A DNA stretch of 55,337 nucleotides from JAAZNO01 sp012798275 (GCA_035347995.1 DAOPQD010000012.1:1-55337); one strand, 5' to 3'; counted from the first letter of the stretch, positions 23,765-32,493 are shown. Numbers and translations are program-made. Notes: generated by a model not told the origin, from the letters alone.

Positions 23765-25044
23765 CTCACACGCTCAAATCCCATTACGATGTCATCGTCA
23801 TCGGCGCGGGGCCGGGGGGACTGGCCGCCGCTATCGAGGCCAAAAAGCATGGCGCGGATGATGTGTTGCTGATTGATCGCGACCTGGAGCTCGGCGGGAT
23901 CCTGCTCCAGTGCATCCACAACGGCTTCGGCGTGGAGACGTTCAAGGAAGACCTGCCCGGTCCCAGCTACGCTCAACGCTTTGTCAACGAGGCGCAGACT
24001 ATCGGCATCGAGTATTTGCTCGATACTATCGTGCTCGAGGTGACGCCGGACCGGCGGGTGTACACGACGGGAGCGCGCACGGGTTTCAAGGAGCTCAGCG
24101 CGAAGGCGATGGTGTTCTCGATGGGCTGCCGCGAGCGCACCCGCGCGCAGATCCGTATCCCTGGCCCGCGCCCGGCGGGCGTCTTCACCGCAGGGACCGC
24201 GCAGCGGTGGGTCAATGTCGAAGGCTATATGCCCGGCAGCCGCTTCGTCGTCCTGGGGTCGGGCGACATCGGCATGATCATGGCCCGCCGCCTCACTTTT
24301 GAGGGCGCCAAAGTCGAGCGCGTGCTGGAGGTGATGCCCTACCTCAGCGGCCTGAGCCGCAATTACGTCCAGTGCCTGCTGGATTTCGACATCCCGTTGC
24401 AGCTGCAACATACCGTCAAACGCATCATCGGCAAGAACCGCGTGGAGGCGGTCGAGGCGGTCGCCGTGGACGACCAATGGCAGTTCATCCCCGGAACGGA
24501 GGAGCTCATTCCCTGCGACACGCTGTTGCTGTCGGTTGGCCTGATCCCTGAAAACGAGCTCTCGCAAAAGGCGGGAGTGGCGCTCGACCCCGTCACGGCG
24601 GGGCCGTATGTGGACGATGGGTTCCTCACCAGCGTGCCGGGTATCTTTGCCGCCGGGAATGTCGTTCACGTCTACGATCTGGTGGATTGGGTCACGCAGG
24701 CCGGGCGGACCGCCGGCAAGCGCGCGGCTATGGTCGTGACCGGCTGTTGCAATCCGGAGCCGGCGTATGTGCCCACACGCGCAGGCGACAACGTGCGCTA
24801 TGTCGTGCCGCAGCGCCTGGACCCGGAGACGCTGACCCAGGAACCCATCATGTTGCAAATGCGCGTCACCCGTCCTCTCGAACAGTCCGTCACCGTGCAG
24901 GTGACCGATGGCGATACGCTCATCGCCAAAAAGGCCGAGCGCTATGCTCGTCCCGGCGAGATGGTCAGCCTCACGCTTAAGGGGAAGGATTACGACGCCG
25001 TGCGGAAGGCAAAGGAATTGAAGGTCAGCGTCGTGCCGAAATGA
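23761..25044 (+). CDS. FAD/NAD(P)-dependent oxidoreductase of the glycerol-3-phosphate dehydrogenase complex
   Basis: About 427 residues. It has VIVIGAGPGGLAAAIEAKKHG (FAD), a second Rossmann motif FVVLGSGDIGMIMARRL (NAD(P)H), GIFAAGNVVHVYDLVDWVTQAG, and LQCIHNGFGVE near the N-terminus. It is found as the middle member of the GlpA-like / FAD oxidoreductase / DUF1667 trio in many anaerobes and probably relays electrons from glycerol-3-phosphate oxidation. It overlaps the GlpA-like gene by 4 nt, which indicates coupled translation. Confidence 0.88.
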   Translation: MTHTLKSHYDVIVIGAGPGGLAAAIEAKKHGADDVLLIDRDLELGGILLQCIHNGFGVETFKEDLPGPSYAQRFVNEAQTIGIEYLLDTIVLEVTPDRRVYTTGARTGFKELSAKAMVFSMGCRERTRAQIRIPGPRPAGVFTAGTAQRWVNVEGYMPGSRFVVLGSGDIGMIMARRLTFEGAKVERVLEVMPYLSGLSRNYVQCLLDFDIPLQLQHTVKRIIGKNRVEAVEAVAVDDQWQFIPGTEELIPCDTLLLSVGLIPENELSQKAGVALDPVTAGPYVDDGFLTSVPGIFAAGNVVHVYDLVDWVTQAGRTAGKRAAMVVTGCCNPEPAYVPTRAGDNVRYVVPQRLDPETLTQEPIMLQMRVTRPLEQSVTVQVTDGDTLIAKKAERYARPGEMVSLTLKGKDYDAVRKAKELKVSVVPK

Positions 25045-25156
25045 TGCGTGGTGCGTAAGGCGTAACTGCGTGATGCGCCCTACGTGCTGCGTAAGCAGAT
25101 AGCATACCCATCACCCATCACCCATTACCCATGACCTTGTAACAGGAGTAGCTCCT
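25045..25156. repeat. Short tandem repeat spacer (ACCCATC and GCGTAA words)
   Basis: The spacer before the DUF1667 gene contains repeated GCGTAA/TGCGTGATGCG words and then CCCATCACCCATCACCCATT. It interrupts an operon whose other junctions are overlapping. Confidence 0.6.
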
Positions 25157-25531
25157 ATGCCTATCACCGAAAAAATGATCTGCATCACCTGCCCGATGGG
25201 GTGTACGTTGGAAGTGACCCACGAGGGGACAACCGTCCTCAGCGTGGAGGGGAACTCATGCAAGCGGGGCCCGGAGTACGTGCAGCGCGAGCTCACCGAT
25301 CCGCGCCGGATGGTGGCCAGCACGGTGCGTGTGCGGGGCGGTGTCCATCCGTTGGTGCCCGTGTATACCGAAAAGCCCGTTCCCAAGCCGCGCATCTTCG
25401 AGTTGCTCGCGCAGCTCCGCGAGGTTGAGCTCGAAGCCCCGGTGCACATGAATCAGGTGGTGCTGGAGAATGTGTTGGGCGAAGACATCAACGTCGTCGC
25501 CAGCCGCGAGATGCCCCGCAAGGGGGAATGA
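25157..25531 (+). CDS. DUF1667 domain protein (glycerol-3-phosphate dehydrogenase accessory)
   Basis: The 124-residue product starts MPITEKMICITCPMGCTLEV (CxxCPxGC cysteine cluster) and has GNSCKRGPEYVQREL and RMVASTVRV, all typical of DUF1667. The cysteines suggest an Fe-S or redox role. In other bacteria it is encoded with the GlpA-like and FAD proteins, as here. AGGAG lies upstream of the ATG. Confidence 0.9.
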   Translation: MPITEKMICITCPMGCTLEVTHEGTTVLSVEGNSCKRGPEYVQRELTDPRRMVASTVRVRGGVHPLVPVYTEKPVPKPRIFELLAQLREVELEAPVHMNQVVLENVLGEDINVVASREMPRKGE

Positions 25532-25585
25532 TGGTTTGAACAGGAGCGCCTGCCCCGCTCATGGTGGGCGCTCCAAGCGCGGACT

Positions 25586-26707
25586 TTAAGCGAGAGTCTG
25601 GGGGAGGGGGCGGCGTTGCAGCGGTTGCTCCAACTCCAGCGTGAGGGTTTCGAGAATCCCGGCGTCCTCTGGCGTGACGAGGTTCACCACCGTGGACCTG
25701 GAGTGGTCATAGGCGGTTCGCCCGCTGCGATGCAGGTAGGTTGGCACGTCCGGCGGCATGTCGAAATTGATGACATGGGTGACGCCGGTCACGCCGAGAC
25801 CTTGCGCCGCGGCGTCTGTGGTGACCATGATGCCGCAGGCGCCCTGACGGAAGCTCGCGATCGCGAGCTCGCGGCGCTTGGGAGAGAGCTCATCTGTCAG
25901 AATTGCGGTGGCATACCCCGAATGCCTCAGCCTTTCACCGAGGCGCCTGGCGCGGAAGCGCGTCCCACAAAACACCAGCAGCCCTTTGGCCGGCAGCTCT
26001 TCCATATCCAACAGCGCGAGCAACGCCTCGAGCTTGGATTCTGGTTCTACTTGATAGAGATGATGCTCGACGCGCGGAGCTGCGGCCACTTCGCCGATTT
26101 GAAGGATCACCGGGGCATGGAGCAACGTCTGGGCGAGCCGCCGCACTTCTTCGTTGTCGGTAGTGGCGGTCATCACGGTTTGACGTTCTGGCGGGGTTGC
26201 CTTCAGGATCCGCGATACTTCCGGCAGGAAGCCCATGTCAAAGAGACGATCCACGTCTTCCAGCGCCAGCAGGCCCGTGTGTGAGAGATCGAGACTGCCG
26301 CGATTGAGGTGTTCGACGACGCGCGCCGGACAGCCGACGACGATCTCAACGCCTTCGCGCAGGGCCTCCAGCTGCGGGGGAATCGAGCCGCTGCACAGTC
26401 CCAGGCTGCGGATGCGTGTGTGGCGTCCTAACCGCTGGATTTCTGCGAGGATGGCGTCGGCAAGTTCCTGGGTGGGAGCGAGGACCCCGGCCTGTACCCG
26501 TCCCCGTGGGCCAAAGAGCGCGCGTTGGAGGACGGGCAACACGAAAGTCAGCCTCAGATCATCGCCGGGCGGCGTCAGCACCAGCACGTCGTTCCCCTCC
26601 AGAATGGCGGGCAACGCCTGTTCTTGCCCCGGTGTGAGGGGGCCCTCCAGCAACGGCCCCAGGCCGGCAAGGATGCGAGGGTGTAGCTCCAGCTCCTCGA
26701 ATAACAT
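25586..26707 (-). CDS. DEAD-box helicase-like protein with degenerate ATPase motifs (pseudo-helicase)
   Basis: The 373-residue product has the full two-RecA-domain layout: a Q-motif-like LTPGQEQALPAIL (24-36), Ia APTQELADAI (78-87), FDMGFLPEV (157-164), and in domain 2 LLVFCGTRFRARRLGERL, MVTTDAAAQGLGVTGVTHVINFDMPPDVPTYLHRSGRT (H326). The catalytic motifs are altered. The Walker A site reads TPPGDD (45-50) without GKT, DEAD is LEDVD (149-153), SAT is TAT (180-182), and the last arginine of HRxGRxxR is lost. ATP hydrolysis is therefore unlikely. The frame is intact and motif V is well kept, so it may be a non-catalytic RNA-binding paralogue rather than a pseudogene. Confidence 0.85.
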   Translation of the reverse strand: MLFEELELHPRILAGLGPLLEGPLTPGQEQALPAILEGNDVLVLTPPGDDLRLTFVLPVLQRALFGPRGRVQAGVLAPTQELADAILAEIQRLGRHTRIRSLGLCSGSIPPQLEALREGVEIVVGCPARVVEHLNRGSLDLSHTGLLALEDVDRLFDMGFLPEVSRILKATPPERQTVMTATTDNEEVRRLAQTLLHAPVILQIGEVAAAPRVEHHLYQVEPESKLEALLALLDMEELPAKGLLVFCGTRFRARRLGERLRHSGYATAILTDELSPKRRELAIASFRQGACGIMVTTDAAAQGLGVTGVTHVINFDMPPDVPTYLHRSGRTAYDHSRSTVVNLVTPEDAGILETLTLELEQPLQRRPLPQTLA

Positions 26708-26759
26708 GATTGTGTCTCTGCTGCATGGAAATCTGCATCTGTGCTGATGCTCTGGCTGG

Positions 26760-26765
26760 ATTATA
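26760..26765 (-). promoter_or_regulatory. Extended -10 promoter element of the helicase-like gene
   Basis: On the minus strand TGGTATAAT (extended -10 plus a perfect -10, 26768-26760) lies 53 nt before the ATG at 26707. No good -35 box is present at 17 bp, as is usual for extended -10 promoters. Confidence 0.6.
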
Positions 26766-26925
26766 CCATAAATTTACCAGCGGAGTCCATCGGCACAGAA
26801 AAACTGCTGGACTGCAAGGCTGATTGTGAGAGGCACCTTGAGGAAGGGGGACTTTTGCGTTGGGGCGCGCAAGCTGCACCTGCGTGCCCCAACGCTCTTT
26901 ATGAGGAAGACACGTCGGCGCGGGG

Positions 26926-28272
26926 CTACTCGTATTTGAGCGCCTGGATGGGACTGAGTGCTGCCGCGCGGATGGCGGGATAGATTCCCGAGGCCACGCC
27001 GATGAGAATGGCGAAGATCACGGCAAAGATGGGAAGCCAGAGCGGCATCGCCGTCAGCGTCGTCGCAGTTTCGCCGCTCATGCCGCCCAAAATGCCGCCG
27101 CTTTCTGCCAGCAGGGACTGGCCCACGACATTGATGACGGTATTCAGGGCCATTGCCAGACCTACACCGCCGATTCCTCCTAACAGGCCAATGCTTCCCG
27201 CTTCCGCCAGGAAAACTGACATCACGTCCTGGTTGGTCGCCCCGATGGCCTTCATCAGGCCGATTTCCCGCGTCCGTTCGTAGATGGCCATCGTCATCGT
27301 ATTGGCAATGCCGAATGCCGCCACCAGCAGCGCCACGGCGCCGATTCCCCCCAGGATGGCTTGCACGATAGCAAAGAAGTTGTTGAGGCTTTCGATTTGC
27401 GTTCGGGCCGATTCGACCGAAAATCCCTGGTCTTTGAGCGTTTGTTCGACCGCCGGGGCGAGACTGGGATGGGAGACCTTCACCAATACCTGAGCGTAGC
27501 CGTCTTTATCGGGATTGGAGACTCCCGGCTGCCCTTCCATCAGGCGCTGATTGAGCCGCAGCGCTTCCTTGAGGGGCAGGAAGACGCTGTAGTCATAGAG
27601 ATAGCCCTGTTTTTTCAGCACCCCCACGACTTGCAAACGGGCGACAATGCTCTCGCTTTGCATGTAGGTCACCGGGTCGTAGGTAAACTTCACCATTTGC
27701 AGGGTCTGATTCAGCAGCTCCGGGGGCTCCGGTGGTTCCAGCCCGGCTTGCTCCGCCTCCTGGAATGCTTCCCACGGGATAAAGTTCGCCGGCACCATCG
27801 AACCGATGACGATCTGCCCTCGATACAGCTCCAGCGTTCCCCGGTCGAGGGCGGCGATCCTGGCGAAGTCCTCCATCTCCACGCCGTACATTTGAGCCCA
27901 GCCGTCCTGCCGATTGAGTCGCAGCGGTCCCTGCATGTAGATGTCTAACAGCGGCGTTGCTGCGATGACGCCTTCCATGCCGCGGATCTCTTCTATTTTG
28001 GCGGCGTCGAGGGCCGGCGGGGAAGCTGCCTGTCCAGCACTTCCTCCCGTAGCGGCCGGTGCCTCCATGTAACCGATGCGCACCATGAGCTCATCGAGTC
28101 CGCCCATGTTGTAAAGATTGGCCGTCGCCTGTTTCTGCAGGCCGGCGCCGAGCGAGACCAGTACGACCACGGCTGCTGTGCCGATGATGACGCCGATGGC
28201 CGTCATCGCCACGCGCGCCTTCATGCGCCGTAGGTTGCTCAATACCAGCCGCAGCAGATCTCGCGTTTTCAC
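26926..28272 (-). CDS. MacB/FtsX-type ABC transporter permease
   Basis: The 448-residue product begins MKTRDLLRLVLSNLRRMKARVAMTAIGVIIGTAAVVVLVSLG, the MacB-like N-terminal helix. A large extracytoplasmic MacB_PCD domain (about 45-300) and three C-terminal helices follow (IVQAILGGIGAVALLVAAFGIANTM...TREIGLMKAIGA; GLLGGIGGVGLAMAL; LPIFAVIFAILIGVASGIYPAIRAA). The start codon is GTG, 3 nt after the stop of the CARDB-like gene. With the ATPase upstream it forms a lipoprotein- or peptide-handling ABC system driving periplasmic events. Confidence 0.9.
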   Translation of the reverse strand: MKTRDLLRLVLSNLRRMKARVAMTAIGVIIGTAAVVVLVSLGAGLQKQATANLYNMGGLDELMVRIGYMEAPAATGGSAGQAASPPALDAAKIEEIRGMEGVIAATPLLDIYMQGPLRLNRQDGWAQMYGVEMEDFARIAALDRGTLELYRGQIVIGSMVPANFIPWEAFQEAEQAGLEPPEPPELLNQTLQMVKFTYDPVTYMQSESIVARLQVVGVLKKQGYLYDYSVFLPLKEALRLNQRLMEGQPGVSNPDKDGYAQVLVKVSHPSLAPAVEQTLKDQGFSVESARTQIESLNNFFAIVQAILGGIGAVALLVAAFGIANTMTMAIYERTREIGLMKAIGATNQDVMSVFLAEAGSIGLLGGIGGVGLAMALNTVINVVGQSLLAESGGILGGMSGETATTLTAMPLWLPIFAVIFAILIGVASGIYPAIRAAALSPIQALKYE

Positions 28273-28275
28273 CTT

Positions 28276-30198
28276 TCAGCTCCCCAGACCGAACAACGCC
28301 TTGAAGACACGCCCCACCTGCTCCCAGAAGCTCAACGGCTCTTCGAGGGGAGACTCTGACTCGCCGGGGACGCCTTCGGGGGGGAAGGAGTTTTCCAGCA
28401 CCTCAACGGTAAGTGTCTCGCTGTACGTCTGCGTCTGGTTGAGGTCGTCCACATAGCTCACACTCACCACGACTTCAGCCGTTCCCGCCTCCATCTGCAT
28501 GGCGGTCGCATCCAGCGTCCAGGAGCCGCCCGGATCCAGCGGCCCGACATACGTGCTGCTCTCTCCCATGAATTCCAGCCCTTCGCCGGAGGCGCGCAGC
28601 TCCGAAATGGTGAAGCGGAAGCTGCTGGCGTTCACCAGCTCGATGGGCAGTTGGAAAGGCTGCCCTGCCATCGCCGTTCCTTCGACGGGACGGTAGAAGC
28701 TGATTTTGAAAGCGGGACGTCGTTGCACCAGCAGGCTCACCCGCTGCGTGTCCTTCTCACGGGTGCCCCCGCTGATGTCGTAGGCCAGCGCCACGGGAAG
28801 GTTGTGCGCGCGGGTCTCGGCATTGCCGGCGACCATCAGACGTAGGGTGACGCTGGCATGACCGTTCGCTGCGATGTGAGGGATGAAGCTGACGTTGCTG
28901 CCCTCGATGGGGACGAAGGCGCCGAGATTTTCCCCGTCCTCGCCTCCCAGCGCCAGGGTCAGCCGCTGCGCATCGCCGCCGCCCACGTTCACCACATCCA
29001 GCGTCAGCGTGAAGCTGTCGCCGGGCGAGATCTTGTCCGGCAGCGTGCGATAGCCATCAATCAGCAACTGCGGGCGGTTGGCCAGGCTCGTGTCCACGTC
29101 AATGCCCACGGTTTGTTGCCCGCTGTAGCTGCCGCCGTTATAATCGCTGTAAGTCAGCGCGATCGGCAGACCTAACCGTCCGCCTTCCTTGCTGGGTTTG
29201 AGTAGCAAAGGCAGCGTCAATGTCGCGGTCTGATTGATGCGCAGGGTGTCCCACGTCGCCACGCCGCCGCCGTGCGCCGGAATGACCATGCTGGCATCCC
29301 CCACGGCCTTGAGATTGATGGCGGTGCGACTGCCCCGGTTGGCCAGCGTCATCGTCAGTGTGAAAGGTGTTCCGGGGGCGATGATCGCCGGGGTGGTGTG
29401 GACATCCTCGATGAGGACTTCGGGCTTGCCGGTCGGCGCCCCGCTGCCGCTGGATGCGCCGATGACTTCGACCGCCAGCGTCTGCGGAAATTCATAGTGC
29501 GCGCCGGAGAAATCGTTGGCGGAAAGGTTCACCTGCAGGCTCTGGACGCCGTTGCTCACGCTGCTCGGAACCCGCATCGTTTGGGAGGCGATGAAGGTCG
29601 CGTTGATCGGCGTCTGCCAGAAAACGTGGCCATTCTCGCCCACGGGCAGGAAGGTCCCCCCGGGGAAGATGACCATGGTGTTCTCGGCGGCGCGACTGCC
29701 GTTGTTGTAGACTTCGATGTAGACTTTGAATTCCTGTCCTGGCTTCACCTGCGCCGGTTCGATGCGGTAATTGCGGACGGTGAGCAGCGGTTGGCCGGCG
29801 GCGGGCGGCTCGACGGGAGCGGGGGTAGCAGTCGCCGGGGGCGGCGCGAACAGCTGCACGGTCCCCAGATCCAGCTCGTTCCCGAAGGGGTCGAGCGCGA
29901 CGAGCTTGTAGGCTCCGGCTTTCAATCCGGGGGGGACGATCGCTTGCAGGGCTTGGGGATTCACATAGTGCGTGCTGAGAATCCCGTAGCCGACCAGGCG
30001 GACGGTCGTCGTTGTGGTGAAGGTCGCTCCGGTGCTGCCGGTGGCGTAAATGCTGAGGGTCCCGCCCGTTTCGGTAGAGAGCGTCGCCGGCTCGATGATG
30101 AAAAGCGGGCCTTGCGCGCTCACGGCTGCTGCCAGCAACAGGAACGCTGCTGCTACCACGGCCAGGACCAGGCTGAATTTGATGCTGTTACGGCTCAT
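28276..30198 (-). CDS. Exported protein with several CARDB/NEW3-like immunoglobulin-fold domains
   Basis: About 640 residues. A signal peptide (residues 1-29, LVLAVVAAAFLLLAAAVSA) is followed by an IPT-like domain, a Pro-rich linker (TATPAPVEPPAAG) and at least three repeats of the type YRIEPAQVKPGQEFKVYIEVYNNGSRAAENTMV / GTPFTLTMTLANRGSRTA / DSFTLTLDVVNVGGGDAQRLTL. A C-terminal hydrophilic stretch follows. The start is either 30198 or the ATG at 30210, which overlaps the ATPase stop (ATGA) but has its GGAGG directly against it, so 30198 is preferred. It sits between the ATPase and permease genes and is probably an extracytoplasmic partner of that transporter. Confidence 0.82.
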   Translation of the reverse strand: MSRNSIKFSLVLAVVAAAFLLLAAAVSAQGPLFIIEPATLSTETGGTLSIYATGSTGATFTTTTTVRLVGYGILSTHYVNPQALQAIVPPGLKAGAYKLVALDPFGNELDLGTVQLFAPPPATATPAPVEPPAAGQPLLTVRNYRIEPAQVKPGQEFKVYIEVYNNGSRAAENTMVIFPGGTFLPVGENGHVFWQTPINATFIASQTMRVPSSVSNGVQSLQVNLSANDFSGAHYEFPQTLAVEVIGASSGSGAPTGKPEVLIEDVHTTPAIIAPGTPFTLTMTLANRGSRTAINLKAVGDASMVIPAHGGGVATWDTLRINQTATLTLPLLLKPSKEGGRLGLPIALTYSDYNGGSYSGQQTVGIDVDTSLANRPQLLIDGYRTLPDKISPGDSFTLTLDVVNVGGGDAQRLTLALGGEDGENLGAFVPIEGSNVSFIPHIAANGHASVTLRLMVAGNAETRAHNLPVALAYDISGGTREKDTQRVSLLVQRRPAFKISFYRPVEGTAMAGQPFQLPIELVNASSFRFTISELRASGEGLEFMGESSTYVGPLDPGGSWTLDATAMQMEAGTAEVVVSVSYVDDLNQTQTYSETLTVEVLENSFPPEGVPGESESPLEEPLSFWEQVGRVFKALFGLGS

Positions 30199-30206
30199 GA
30201 TGGTTT

Positions 30207-30947
30207 TCATCCTCCTCGGAAAATAGAACCCGTGCTCACGTTCTCACGTTCTTTTTCTGTACCCCCGGCGCCGTTGACGATTTTCCCATCCAGCAGATGG
30301 ATAGTGCGTGTGGCGTAGGCGCTGATGGCAGGATCGTGGGTCACGATGACGATGGTGCGTCCTTCCTCGCGGTTGAGTTGCCCCAGCAGCGCCATGACCT
30401 CGCGTCCTGTCTGGGTGTCCAGGTTGCCCGTCGGCTCGTCTGCCAGAATGATGGCGGGATCATTGGCGAGTGCGCGGGCGATGGCGACGCGCTGCTGCTG
30501 TCCGCCAGAGAGTTCGGTGGGCTTGTGCCCGGTGCGGTCGCCTAACCCTACACGTGCCAGCAGCGCCAGTGCCTGTTTGCGCCGTTGCTGCGTCGGCACG
30601 CCGCTGAAAACCAGGGGGAATTCGACGTTTTGCAGCGCCGTCATGGTCGGCACGAGGTGAAAGGCCTGGAAGATGAAGCCCACTTCCTTGCCCCGGTAGC
30701 TGGCGAGATCATTTTCGTCCAGTTGGGTGATTTCCCGCTGATTGACCCACAGCTCGCCGCTCGTCGGGCGGTCCAGTCCGCCGATGAGGTAGAGGAGCGT
30801 GGACTTGCCCGAACCGGAAGGCCCCATGATTGTCAGCAGTTCCCCTCGCGTGACGCTCAAATCTACCCCATCCAGGGCGTGCACAATTTGCTCTCCCATC
30901 TTGAAATGGCGCGTCAAGCCGGTGATGCGAATGATGCCCTCACTCAT
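30207..30947 (-). CDS. ABC transporter ATP-binding protein (LolD/MacB type)
   Basis: The 246-residue product has Walker A GPSGSGKST, signature LSGGQQQRVAIARAL, Walker B IILADEPTGNLD and an H-loop IVTHDP. Oddity: its last 12 residues (ENVSTGSIFRGG) are encoded by the TTCTATTTTCCGAGGAGG leader repeat, which also provides the ribosome binding site of the next gene, so the repeat serves as coding and regulatory sequence at once. Confidence 0.94.
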   Translation of the reverse strand: MSEGIIRITGLTRHFKMGEQIVHALDGVDLSVTRGELLTIMGPSGSGKSTLLYLIGGLDRPTSGELWVNQREITQLDENDLASYRGKEVGFIFQAFHLVPTMTALQNVEFPLVFSGVPTQQRRKQALALLARVGLGDRTGHKPTELSGGQQQRVAIARALANDPAIILADEPTGNLDTQTGREVMALLGQLNREEGRTIVIVTHDPAISAYATRTIHLLDGKIVNGAGGTEKERENVSTGSIFRGG

Positions 30948-30977
30948 GTCTCTTTCCTGAAAAGACAGATTTGTCGC

Positions 30978-31766
30978 TTACATCGTCAGCGAGCTGAACA
31001 TGCCGCCGAGGATGGCCGGCACGACGCTGAGGAGCGCAAACACCAGCCAGATGACTCCCACGGCGATGATGGCCTTGCGGCGCGGCAGCTTCGTGAAAGC
31101 CATCAGCCCGATCACGAGCAAGGCCAGATTCCACACCATAAATCCATCTACCCGCCCCAGGATGCTTGCCAGCGCCAGTTTCTCCGGCCCGGGGGTGATG
31201 ATCTGCGACGTGCTGCTGTCAATTACATAACCCGCGAAGCCCTTATTGAGGATTGCCTGCCCCGTGATCCAGATGTAGACCGTCTGCACCAGACCGCGCA
31301 CGGCGTAAGGGAGCCATGCCCACACGGCGAGCTGGAACATTGGCTTGAACCCACTGCTGCGCCCCAAAAACACGCTGGCGAGGTAGAGCGCGCCGCCCCA
31401 CAGCAACCAGGTCAGCGGTTGGCTGACGATCGTCCCGACGGTCTTGAGGACGTCCATGGCGGAGGGACCTGTCGGCTCCTCTGCCGGCAGGCTGCCTTCG
31501 ACGACGATCCCGCCGCCTTTGCCGATCATGGCGGGGCTTTCCGGGGTCATCCCGCCGTTCATCGTCGGCCCGGCGCTGCGATTGGCGACAGCGTTGGTGA
31601 CCAGAAGGGGCAGCAACGTGCAGACCACGATGAGAACTGCTGGCAGCCACCAGCTGTGCGACGGATGTTCCCGCAAATGCGCGAAAGTCGCGCCCGGACG
31701 CACGAAGACGCCCGCCAGCAGGCTGAATAACGACTTTTTCTCGACAGGAGCCGATGGTTCGCTCAT
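30978..31766 (-). CDS. Yip1-domain membrane protein
   Basis: The 262-residue product starts with a cytoplasmic segment (KSLFSLLAGVFVRPGATFAHLREHP, the Yip1-type lead-in). About five transmembrane helices follow (WWLPAVLIVVCTLLPLLV; PLTWLLWGGALYLASVFLG; AVWAWLPYAVRGLVQTVYIWI; GFMVWNLALLVIGLMAF; AIIAVGVIWLVFALLSVVPAIL). A Gly/Ser-rich loop lies between helices 1 and 2. In bacteria Yip1 proteins are often coded with ABC exporters; the role is unknown. It is first in the operon and is preceded by leader repeat copy B, whose GAGGAGG is its ribosome binding site. Confidence 0.82.
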   Translation of the reverse strand: MSEPSAPVEKKSLFSLLAGVFVRPGATFAHLREHPSHSWWLPAVLIVVCTLLPLLVTNAVANRSAGPTMNGGMTPESPAMIGKGGGIVVEGSLPAEEPTGPSAMDVLKTVGTIVSQPLTWLLWGGALYLASVFLGRSSGFKPMFQLAVWAWLPYAVRGLVQTVYIWITGQAILNKGFAGYVIDSSTSQIITPGPEKLALASILGRVDGFMVWNLALLVIGLMAFTKLPRRKAIIAVGVIWLVFALLSVVPAILGGMFSSLTM

Positions 31767-31767
31767 G

Positions 31768-32190
31768 TTTCCTCCTCAAAATAGAGATCAGTGAGCCGTG
31801 AGTAGAGAGCTGTCGTAGTCACGACTCACATAGTAACTGTTCAGCCATGGGCTAAAAAACGCAAGGTTTCCTGGCGATTGCTGAAGATTGAGAATCAACT
31901 TTTGCCCCCTGGCCCCTTCCCCCCGCGCAAGGCGCAGGGGGAAGGGGCACTTTTTTTTGTGGGGTTTTGCAGGCGGGCGTAGCCCGCCTGCAAAACCCCC
32001 TTATTTTTTCTCCCCCTCCCCAACGGCGCCTGCGCCGTTGGGGAGGGGGCTGGGGGAGGGGCAAAAGCTACAGCTCATAAAGGTTTATCCACCGCCGTCA
32101 AGCTACCTGACGCCAGGTTAAACTATGACCGCACATTACATTTTCATCCGCGGTGGTGTGCCGCAGGAACATGTCAGCTCCTCGGAAAAT
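31768..32190 (-). repeat. Hairpin-rich 0.42-kb leader repeat, copy B (upstream of the Yip1 gene)
   Basis: This is an inverted copy of 14210-14635, colinear throughout. Its hairpins are 32012-32049, 31961-31999 (perfect 18-bp stem) and 31913-31947. Arms are preserved despite base changes; the third stem is longer than in copy A. Both copies end at the Shine-Dalgarno of a membrane-protein gene and both begin with a Shine-Dalgarno plus short frame. A regulatory leader RNA or a non-autonomous mobile element are both possible. Confidence 0.85.
32098..32172 (-). CDS. 24-codon ORF at the head of leader repeat B
   Basis: GAGGAG 5 nt before the ATG opens a frame reading MFLRHTTADENVMCGHSLTW then RQVA. 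In copy A the matching segment carries a 4-nt difference that shifts the frame, though the final CGHSxxWRQVA can still be read there. This suggests either an upstream leader peptide or the tail of a decayed gene. Confidence 0.25.
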   Translation of the reverse strand: MFLRHTTADENVMCGHSLTWRQVA

Positions 32191-32493
32191 GGCCCCGAAT
32201 GAACACGAATTTCACGAATCAGATCAGAAATTCCTGGCCCCCGGGGCTGCTACGTCCTCAAACAGCGCGCTTCAGCGCGCTTGGCTCGTGTCGAACCGGT
32301 GAGCCGTCGCCGTCGCTGCCTCGGCTCATGGTTTACGACTCACATTTTCATTTTTGGCGGCGAGCCGCAGACTCGTGAGAACTCCTGAAAAACAGCTACC
32401 CCTAAAGACGTCTTGGAGGCGTGAAAAGTTCCTTGCGCCGGGTCTCAACGGGGGAGGAACGGAATCCGTACCCGCTAAGGGCCTGCTGTGTCC
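32173..32493 (-). repeat. Leader repeat copy and degenerate repeat tail between Yip1 leader and GH31 gene
   Basis: 32178-32290 holds a good copy of the TTCGTGAAATTCGTG / CCATTTTCCGAGGAG module with its CCCCGGGGGC and GCGCTGAAGCGCGC segments. 32300-32490 has a decayed relative (GGGCCTGCTGTGTCCTCAAA near 32480) just after the GH31 stop. No gene is supported in this stretch. Confidence 0.7.

Noticed and set aside
25045..25156. ACCCATC repeats as a CRISPR fragment
   Set aside because: Units are very short, unspaced and irregular; no spacer-repeat pattern and no cas genes.
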